Of a stretch of 64,000 bases of DNA, positions 56,728-64,000 are shown piece after piece. The stretch's first letter is position 1. Every line of letters starts with the position of its first letter. Under the pieces are notes generated by a model, which was given only the letters and a program-made list of their open reading frames with translations, did not search any database and was not told where the DNA came from. Source of the stretch: Neoarius graeffei (taxonomy: Eukaryota; Chordata; Actinopteri; Siluriformes; Ariidae). Position numbers and translations under genes: made by a program. The stretch is from the NCBI RefSeq assembly GCF_027579695.1, contig NC_083587.1:5830001-5894000 (forward strand), given 5' to 3'.

Positions 56728-58473
56728 CTATGGACTAGCGGTCACCTCAGGAAGTAGCACTTTCCCACCCGCTAAATCATTCCCCAAAATAAAATCAACA
56801 TCCTTCACAGGAAGTTTAGAGCGAATGCCCACTTTGACAGGACCTGACACTAAATCATGAACAATATGCACATTATGCAATGGAACAGACGTAATTCCCA
56901 GCTCAATTCCCTGAACCAAGACATCGGAGCCACAATACGTGAGGTCAGAAAAAGGAAGCACGGAGTCACAAATAAAGGACTGAGCGGCACCAGTATCTCG
57001 CAAAACTCTAATTGGGATCTGATCTCCCTCCCGACCAGTGAGAGAGACCAATCCCTTTAAAATAAACGGATTGTATAGAGAAGAGGTAGCGTCATCTACA
57101 CTCTGGACACGCACAAAGCCACAGCTTTTTTGCTGCGTCTGTGGAGACCGTTTTCGTTTTTGCAACACAGGACACACTGCAATAAGATGGCCAGACTCGT
57201 GGCAATAGAAACACTCACGCGTTTCAGTTGTAGGCGAGATCTTACTAGCAGTATTTCCATTACCACTGTTAGATCGTCTAAAAACTCGCTTCGAACTAGA
57301 AGGCTGAGATTGAACGCGACGGGAGGAGTTAAAAACAGACTTATGTGTCAACGCATATTCGTCAGCACAGACAGCAGCCTGTGCCAAAGTTGTAACGTTC
57401 CTTTCATTGATATACGTAGCGATTGAATCCGACACACAGTTTTTAAATTCCTCCAATAGAATCATCTCGCGAAGCTGATCTTTAGTCTGGATTTGCAAGG
57501 ACGAACACCAGCGATTAAACGAGTTCTCCTTTTCTCTTGCAAATTCCACGAACGTCAAGTTGTCTAATTTTTTTAAGCCACGAAATTTCTGTCTATATGC
57601 CTCTGGGACTAGTTCATAGGCACGCAAAATTGCAGTTTTAACAGTCGTGTAATCAGAACTCTGATCAACAGTTAGAGCAGAATAAACGTCTTTAGCCTTT
57701 CCAGTCAACACGCATTGCAGCAACAGTGTCCACACAGCAGAAGGCCATTGTAATGTTGTTGCAACGCGTTCAAAGTGTGTGAAATATTTTTCAACTTCGG
57801 CTTCACTAAAAGTTGGTACCATTCGAATATTTCTGGTTACATCGAAAGCAAAGTCACGTCGAAGAGTAGGGGGAGAAACAACGGCAGCTTGAGAACCACC
57901 AGCAGGTAAAGTCACCTGCACAGGCTGTACAGGAGACGACTGAACAGAGTGTGGAGGAGAAGCAGGAGGAGGAACTAGCGGAGCGCTGGGCTGCCTTGCA
58001 GCCAACTCTAATCGAAACTTTTCCAATAGGAACTCACGCTCCGCTTGTTCTCTCTGGCATTGAAACTCTCTTTGTCTTTCTTTCTCCACAGCCTCCTGTT
58101 CCAACTTTTTAAGGTCCAACTCACGATCGACTTCCAGTCGTCTGAGTTGGACTTTATTATCAAGCTCGAGTTTTTTAAGAGCGCGCGCCTCACAGTCGGC
58201 ACGAAACTTTTCTAAACAACTTCCCCCACGCAACTGAGAACCAGGTGTACCAAATGTTCGTGATGGAGAGGGAGGGGCACTAGAACCTTTAATAAAAACT
58301 CCTTGCTCAATTAATGCCTTTTCCACAGCCGAAAATAACGCATCTTTTAATCTTTTGTCGTCACTACTGACGTGCACAGAATAATGGTCCGCAATTTCCA
58401 ACAACTGATCTTTCGTACATTTTAATAAAACATCCCTTGAAGGATTGTCACGAAATTCTTCTAATGAAGACAT
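56728..58473 (-). CDS. Gag-protease polyprotein of the Gmr1-like element
   Basis: 581 codons from Met 58473 (MSSLEEFRDNPSRDVLLKC). A charged coiled-coil-like segment lies at about residues 95-165 (ALKKLELDNKVQLRRLEV). The capsid-like middle includes VPTFSEAEVEKYFTHFERVA near 215 and FVEFAREKENSFNRW near 310. A CCHC zinc knuckle CFYCHESGHLIAVC lies near 419-432, and an aspartic protease active site VLRDTGAAQSF near 490 is followed by DFILGNDLAGG. The ORF ends in TAG, with integrase in the same frame beyond it. This start is favoured because it lies about 560 bp inside the primer site and begins the conserved region. No other break. Confidence 0.92.
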   Translation of the reverse strand: MSSLEEFRDNPSRDVLLKCTKDQLLEIADHYSVHVSSDDKRLKDALFSAVEKALIEQGVFIKGSSAPPSPSRTFGTPGSQLRGGSCLEKFRADCEARALKKLELDNKVQLRRLEVDRELDLKKLEQEAVEKERQREFQCQREQAEREFLLEKFRLELAARQPSAPLVPPPASPPHSVQSSPVQPVQVTLPAGGSQAAVVSPPTLRRDFAFDVTRNIRMVPTFSEAEVEKYFTHFERVATTLQWPSAVWTLLLQCVLTGKAKDVYSALTVDQSSDYTTVKTAILRAYELVPEAYRQKFRGLKKLDNLTFVEFAREKENSFNRWCSSLQIQTKDQLREMILLEEFKNCVSDSIATYINERNVTTLAQAAVCADEYALTHKSVFNSSRRVQSQPSSSKRVFRRSNSGNGNTASKISPTTETRECFYCHESGHLIAVCPVLQKRKRSPQTQQKSCGFVRVQSVDDATSSLYNPFILKGLVSLTGREGDQIPIRVLRDTGAAQSFICDSVLPFSDLTYCGSDVLVQGIELGITSVPLHNVHIVHDLVSGPVKVGIRSKLPVKDVDFILGNDLAGGKVLLPEVTASP

Positions 58474-59034
58474 GGTTTCAAATCAGAACAAAGAACCACG
58501 AAATTACGACACAACAAACTCTTTGCAATATTCCAAAATTAAATCTACAAAAATAATAATACTAACAGGGCCATCACCACCAACTGAAAAAACAAATGCA
58601 CGAAATGAAACAAATGAAACGAAATCAAAACCACTAGTGCGAATTTACCCAACCAACCTTAAACAGCCAAGGCACGACTACGGAAACTCTAGTCCTACCT
58701 GCCTACCCAAGAAAATACTAACTAACCTCATCTAGTCTTCAGAGGCGTACCAATTGAAGGCGACGTTAAACGCTTAACGCATAGAAGCTGAATCAACTTG
58801 ATCCAACTCCTTGCAGCGTACCTCCCCCCGGAATAACCTCCAAAACAGAAAACAAAGAAAATAAAAATAGTACTCCGATGGAAGGATTTCAAAACCCAGC
58901 TGGAGCACACTACCTTACCAGAGTTCCCGAAATACGAACAGTTGGTTCCTCCACACACACAAAAAAAACAAAAACGGACAAACGCCCAATTGATAAATTG
59001 GGTGCATAAAACGAATCTCCAATTGATAAATTGG

Positions 59035-59052
59035 GTTTCGGACGAGCCCCCA
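59035..59052 (-). other. Primer-binding site, tRNA-Pro-like
   Basis: TGGGGGCTCGTCCGAAAC on the element strand, two bases inside the 5' LTR. Its first 14 bases equal the well-known proline-tRNA primer site TGGGGGCTCGTCCG of gammaretroviruses. Confidence 0.8.
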
Positions 59053-59054
59053 AT

Positions 59055-59462
59055 TGTTACATGCTCTAGGGAGGCATGAACAATAAAAAAAAGGGTGGTG
59101 ACATAAACCCAAAACGCAAGACGACATAAGGTAAAAAAGGTGAAATTTATTTACAAGAATACTTAACAAAAGATAATAGAAAAAACAGAATGCAAAGTCC
59201 AACAAGGAGGATGGCAGCCCCAGGAGCCAACCCTCCAACCAAGCAGACAGACGCGAAATGGCAAGGCGAGCGTGCAAAAACCCCAAAACCCTCTCTCCCC
59301 TCTAACAGGTAGAAGCACAAGTTTATATAGGCCTTCCTCAAGTGGAAACAGGTGAAAGGAGGAGGAGCCAACACAAACTGCTACACCTGAGAAGAGAGAA
59401 AGACACACACAAGAAAGGAGAAACATGCACACATACAAACACAGGAGGCGTAATACGTAACA
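59055..59462 (-). repeat. 5' LTR of the Gmr1-like element
   Basis: 408 bp, nearly identical to the 3' LTR. On the element strand it would drive transcription. The chance ORFs in both LTRs, such as those reading MGFLHARLAISRLSAW, are shared for this reason and are not genes. Confidence 0.95.
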
Positions 59463-60893
59463 AACGGCAAGTCATTAGGGTGATCAAAGGATTGCCCGTG
59501 AGGGTGATCAATGGCAATCTGACTCTCTCTGTCCTCCTGTGAGTCACCGAAAACAGCTGGGTCCTGGTGTACACCCAGCCGTCTGGGAAGAGTGTCCAAG
59601 ACTGCCTTGTAGATGTTTGACAAATGATGTCTTAGACCCCCACCTCTGTTCAGTGATGGCCGTTCCAGGTTGACAAAAATGGCTTCATTAACTCCTCGCT
59701 CATACCAATGATCCTCTCTGGCTAAAATGCATACGTTACAATCCTGAAATGAGTGTCCTTTGTTGTTAAGATGAATGTAGACAGCCAAGTCCTGGCCTGA
59801 GGAGCTGGCTCTCCTGTGTTGGGCCAAGCGCCTGTATAGCGTTTTTTTCGTCTCCCCAATATACGAATCTGTGCAATCATCACTGCACTGAATTGCATAC
59901 ACTACGTTGTCCTGTTTGTGTCTGGCTATTCTGTCCTTAGGGTGGACCAGTTTCTGCTTCAGGGTGTTACTGGGTCTGAAATGTACCGAAATGTTGTGTT
60001 TGTAGAAGATCCTCCGGAGTTTCTCAGATAGACCAGAAATGTAGGGAATGACAATGTTCTTGCATTTGTTCCTGTTATCATCCTTGTCAGTTATGTTCCT
60101 TTTTATGCTCTTTAGGAAAGCCCAGTTGGGATAACCGCAATTCTGAAGTGCTTTCTTGATATAATTCTGCTCCTTCTCTTTTCCCTCTAATGTTGTAGGA
60201 ATGTTCTGAGCCCTGTGTTGCAAGGTCCTAATGACCCCCAATTTATGTTCCAGTGGGTGGTGAGAGTCAAAAAGTAGGTACTGGTCTGTGTGTGGGGGTT
60301 TCCGGTAGACCTCGATACTAAGGCTTCTGTCTTATCTAATGTGTACATCACAATCCAAGAAGGCTAGATTATTCCCACTGACATCCTCCCGAGTGAAGTT
60401 GATGTTGCTATCCACTGCATTGATGTGTTTCGAGAAAGCTTCCACCTCATGGATTTTGATTTTAACCCAGGTATCATCCACATATCTAAACCAATGGCTG
60501 GGAGCAACTCCTGCAAAAGTGGTCAAAGCTATATCTTCCACTTACTCCATGTATAAATTGGCCACAATAGGGGACACTGGTGATCCCATGGCGCATCCAT
60601 GCTTCTGTCTGTAGAAACTTTCATTAAACTGGAAATAAGTGGTAGTCAGGCAGAGGTCAAGCAGGGTGCAAATCTGATCCGTGGTGAGTTTCGTTCTATC
60701 CAGTAAGGAGCTATCCTGAAGGAGTCGTTTTCTTTCAGAGCCGACTGCTTCTGTGGTGGGAATGCAGGTGAACAGAGAAGTGACATCATAGGAAACCATG
60801 GTTTCATCTGAATCTAGTTTGAGGTCTGCAACTTTAGAAGCAAAATCTTGGGAATTTTTTGACATGATATGGTGTATTCCCAACTAGAGGAGC
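59463..60893 (-). pseudogene. Penelope-like RT and GIY-YIG nuclease, copy 1
   Basis: Minus-strand coding from the RT palm onward: ETMVSYDVTSLFTCIP, HGCAMGSPVSPIVANLYME, then a TAA at 60542-60544. The RT active site YVDDTWV follows, then a TAA at about 60333-60335 (CAA in copy 2). The frame from 60241 to about 59463 is open and contains the GIY-YIG-type endonuclease: NVVYAIQCSDDCTDSYIGET, KKTLYRRLAQHRR. Truncated at the 5' side within the RT, at 60893. Confidence 0.9.
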
Positions 60894-60924
60894 CAAGATT
60901 GAGAATCTTCACAGACATGTTTCC

Positions 60925-63466
60925 ATGCATTTTGGGATGAGAACGCTTCAACTGGTGCGGGAGTATGAGAAGTGTTCCAGAAAACTGGCAGACTACAGAA
61001 ACCGTCTGCGTTTTAACCTGAGATGCCGACAATCCAACATTATCCCCACCAGCCTACGCCTATTTTCAACGGTTAAAGGACACAGAGCTGAGATAATCCT
61101 GCAGAAAGCCCAGAAGCGGCTTCTCAATGAGAGAGTGAGACAAGTACATTTCACCATTGATGCTCTCCAGAACAAGACTAAACTGAGGTTTGAGGAGTTG
61201 ACAGCCCTTCTTCCAAGTGAAGTTTTGGAACTAGTCTCTGATCTCACTGAGAAGGCACAGCTTTCACAACACACCAAAGGTAAGGAACGACAGATGTGCA
61301 AATTTCAAAAATTGCTGTCTAAAACCACCTCCTCCGGCAAGACAGAAGGGCTGACTTGGAGGAAGAAATCTGACCAGGCTACACAACCGGACATAGAAGA
61401 GAAATGGGTGAAGAATTTATCCGACAGGGTACTCACCCAACCAGAGAGAGAGGTCTTATCCAAGGGTCTTAACTTTGCAGTTTCACCTGAGCGGATACCG
61501 GTAGTAGAACTCATCACAGCCACAGAGACAGCCATCAGGAACAACAACCTGACCAACACGGAGTCAGAACAACTTAGACTGAAGATATCAGCTGCTTTAT
61601 CCAGTGTGAAAGCACCCCCCTCCAACCTCACCAGCCAAGAAAGGAGGGCTCTTACAGTGCTTCAAAGAGACCGGAACATCACCATCCTTCCTGCTGACAA
61701 AGGGAGATGCACAGTGGTGCTAAACACAGCAAACTACCACTCCAGGATTACCAGTGTCCTCAGTGATACAACCACTTATGAAACATTGAGGAGGGACCCC
61801 ACAAGTGGTTACAAAAGGAAAGTTGTTAGCTGTTTGCAACAACTAGAAAAGGACCAAGCCATCAACCGATCTCTTTACTACAGATTGTACCATGGGGAAG
61901 CCGTGCCTCTCATATACGGACTCCCCAAGATTCACAAAGAAGGAGCTCCTCTCAGACCTATTATCAGTAGTATAAACTCGGTCACATATAACATTGCTAA
62001 ACACCTAGCCACCATCTTGGCTCCTCTAGTTGGGAATACACCATATCATGTCAAAAATTCCCAAGATTTTGCTTCTAAAGTTGCAGACCTCAAACTAGAT
62101 TCAGATGAAACCATGGTTTCCTACGATGTCACTTCTCTGTTCACCTGCATTCCCACCACAGAAGCAGTCGGATCTGTAAGAAAACGACTCCTTCAGGATA
62201 GCTCCTTACTGGATAGAATGAAACTCACCACGGATCAGATTTGCACCCTGCTTGACCTCTGCCTGACTACCACTTATTTCCAGTTTAATGAAAGTTTCTA
62301 CAGACAGAAGCATGGATGTGCCATGGGATCACCAGTGTCCCCTATTGTGGCCAATTTATACATGGAGTAAGTGGAAGATATAGCTTTGACCACTTTTGCA
62401 GGAGTTGCTCCCAGCCATTGGTTTAGATATGTGGATGATACCTGGGTTAAAATCAAAATCCATGAGGTGGAAGCTTTCTCGAAACACATCAATGCAGTGG
62501 ATAGCAACATCAACTTCACTCGGGAGGATGTCAGTGGGAATAATCTAGCCTTCTTGGATTGTGATGTACACATTAGACAAGACAGAAGCCTTAGTATCGA
62601 GGTCTACCGGAAACCCCCACACACAGACCAGTACCTACTTTTTGACTCTCACCACCCACTGGAACATAAATTGGGGGTCATTAGGACCTTGCAACACAGG
62701 GCTCAGAACATTCCTACAACATTAGAGGGAAAAGAGAAGGAGCAGAATCATATCAAGAAAGCACTTCAGAATTGCGGTTATCCCAACTGGGCTTTCCTAA
62801 AGAGCATAAAAAGGAACATAACTGACAAGGATGATAACAGGAACAAACACAAGAACACTCATTCCCTATATTTCTGGTCTATCTGAGAAACTCAGGAGGA
62901 TCTTCTACAAACACAACATTCCGGTACATTTCAGACCCAGTAACACCCTGAAGCAGAAACTGGTCCACCCTAAGGACAGAATACCCAGACACAAACAGGA
63001 CAACGTAGTGTATGCAATTCAGTGCAGTGATGATTGCACAGATTCGTATATTGGGGAGACAAAAAAAACGCTATACAAGCGCTTGGCCCAACACAGGAGA
63101 GCCAGCTCCTCAGGCCAGGACTCGGCTGTCTACATTCATCTTAACAACAAAGGACACTCATTTCAAGATTGTAACGTACGCATTTTAGCCAGAGAGGATC
63201 GTTGGTATGAGCGAGGAGTTAAAGAAGCCATTTTTGTCAACCTGGAACGGCCATCACTGAACAGAGGTGGGGGTCTAAGACATCATTTGTCAAACATCTA
63301 CAAGGCGGTCTTGGACACTCTTCCCAGACGGCTGGGTGTACGCCAGGACCCAGCTGTTTTCAGTGACTCACAGGAGGACAGAGAGAGTCAGATTGCCATT
63401 GATCACCCTAACGGGCAATCCTTTGATCACCCTAATGACTCGCCATTCACACCCAGCCTCCAGTGA
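60925..63466 (+). pseudogene. Penelope-like RT and GIY-YIG nuclease, copy 2
   Basis: The longest copy: 481 open codons (60925-62370) include an N-terminal basic region, the PLE-type LPADKGRCTVVL and YGLPKIHKEGAPLRPIIS motifs, and the palm AMGSPVSPIVANLYME. A TAA (62368-62370) follows, at the same place as in copy 1. The frame continues with the active site YVDDTWV (about 62431) to 62886. A 2-base deletion near 62852, relative to copy 1, shifts into 62831-63466, which holds the GIY-YIG nuclease (SYIGETKKTLYKRLAQHRR). PLE enzymes prime reverse transcription at nicked DNA. Confidence 0.92.
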
Positions 63467-63694
63467 CCCACACCAACATGATGCCTCAATGACACCTTAG
63501 ATGAGCTGGTCATCAGAATTCTGATTCTGATCCAGGAGAAGATAAATATCTGATACTCCCTATTAGTCAGACAGAACTGAGGAAGCCTTTTGGACGAGAG
63601 GTGAAACGTTTTCAAGAATTTTCAAGCAAGTCCAGTTGCCCATTTCTACCACCCACAGTTTACTATGACCTGGATGATTGAGAATCTTCACAGA

Positions 63695-63973
63695 CACACT
63701 ATTGTTGTTCAGTGTTCTCCTGATGGTAGACTCATGAACATTAGCCAATGTGAGAGAGGCCTTCAGTTGCTTAGGAGTTACCCTGGGGTCCTTTGTGACC
63801 TTGCCGACTATTACACACCTTGCTCTTCGAATGATCTTTGTTGTTTGACCACTCCTGGGGAGAGTAACAATGGTCTTGAATTTCCTCCATTTGTACACCG
63901 TCTGTCTGACTGTGGATTGATGGAGTCCAAACTATTTAGAGATGGTTTTATAATCTTTTCCAGCCTGACTAAA
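63695..63973 (-). pseudogene. Tc1 transposase N-terminal part of the outer copy
   Basis: Minus-strand pieces SQAGKDYKTISK (near 63940) and, from Met 63898, MYKWRKFKTIVTLPRSG then LTLANVHESTIRRTLNN. It joins to the part ending at 50973. Sequence right of about 63973 no longer matches the family. Confidence 0.85.
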
Positions 63974-64000
63974 TAAAATAAAAAATAACAGCTACTTTTC

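Larger units (their letters stand above)
52801..59462 (-). mobile_element. Complete Gmr1-like LTR retrotransposon
   Basis: A 6.66-kb element on the minus strand with two LTRs of 412 and 408 bp. The 5-bp target duplication is AACGG (52796-52800 and 59463-59467). The order on its own strand is LTR, primer site, gag-protease, integrase, RT, RNase H, polypurine tract, LTR. Protein motifs are Ty3/gypsy-like while the integrase-before-RT order is copia-like, the hallmark of the Gmr1 group. A V-SINE sits in RT, and two in-frame stops interrupt the polyprotein. Confidence 0.95.
50974..63694. mobile_element. Penelope-like complex: two head-to-head copies plus insertions
   Basis: Copy 1 is on the minus strand: its 3' tail at 50974-51142 and 52744-52800, coding part at 59463-60893, 5'-truncated. 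Copy 2 is on the plus strand (60894-63694), longer and with its own 3' tail. The tails match in inverted orientation (ACGAGAGGTGAAACGTTTTC at 63594; its complement near 51025-51045). GATTGAGAATCTTCACAGAC starts copy 2 at 60894 and closes it at 63675, as in partly tandem Penelope insertions. Copy 1 has been entered by a Tc1 (51143-52743) and an LTR retrotransposon (52801-59462). Confidence 0.88.
50058..64000 (-). mobile_element. Outer Tc1-like transposon, split by a 12.7-kb insertion
   Basis: The left end CAGTGGTGCTTGGAACTTTG follows TA at 50056-50057. Coding sequence runs to 50973, then resumes at 63695 beyond the Penelope complex. The split point carries CACACCATTGTT (50962-50973) and CACACTATTGTT (63695-63706), a 12-bp duplication with one mismatch. 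The right part runs to about 63973 and then diverges into A-rich sequence, so the far terminal repeat is missing or rearranged. Same family as 51143-52743. Confidence 0.88.

Noticed and set aside
1-64000. CRISPR arrays, bacterial operons, phage or plasmid origin
   Set aside because: The DNA is clearly vertebrate: the tandem repeats are microsatellites and minisatellites without spacer structure.

Overview
This is eukaryotic, almost certainly teleost fish, nuclear DNA. Evidence: repeated tRNA-derived V-SINE (DANA/mermaid-like) copies, fish-type Rex1, L2 and Tc1 elements, a Penelope-like element, hAT and PIF/Harbinger MITEs, vertebrate-type tRNA genes, microsatellites, and no operons. V-SINE abundance hints at an ostariophysan such as a catfish, but the species is not determined. 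No complete ordinary host protein gene is visible. The nearest things to one are a THAP-domain exon at 10.2-10.8 kb and an almost uninterrupted hAT transposase ORF at 35.4-37.4 kb.

Layout. 0-5.5 kb: V-SINE, a decayed SCAN-type Ty3/gypsy element, and a Rex1 LINE split by a hAT MITE. 5.5-16.8 kb: mostly unassigned repeats and MITEs, the THAP exon, V-SINEs and microsatellites. 16.8-21.1 kb: a non-LTR retrotransposon with a mutated RT active site, then a Tc1 element. 22.5-26.6 kb: LINE fragments and duplicated units carrying tRNA-Asp and tRNA-Ile. 27-34.3 kb: a second Tc1 copy split by a hAT-like element that is itself split by another, then an inverted pair of Harbinger-like MITEs. 34.5-39.2 kb: a tRNA-Gln-like gene with a CTA anticodon, a tRNA-Phe relic, and a LINE split by a 3.5-kb hAT transposon with a 652-codon ORF. 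40-46 kb: a Harbinger MITE, a long L2 element and LINE pieces. 46.7-49.1 kb: a TTAA-flanked element holding a V-SINE (itself split by a hAT-like element with a RecQ-like fragment) and a Harbinger MITE with a MADF relic. 49.3-49.6 kb: tRNA-His-like and tRNA-Arg-like relics.

50-64 kb is the most informative block, a four-layer nest. A Tc1 element was split by a Penelope-like complex of two head-to-head copies. That complex was then entered by a second Tc1 and by a complete LTR retrotransposon, and the retrotransposon's RT gene was later entered by a V-SINE. Target-site duplications support each step. The retrotransposon has Ty3/gypsy-like proteins but places integrase before reverse transcriptase, as in the Gmr1 group.

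The genes here do not form one pathway. What they share is mobility, and the nesting gives a relative insertion history. Boundaries rest on reading terminal repeats and duplications by eye; family names rest on motif recognition without database searches.
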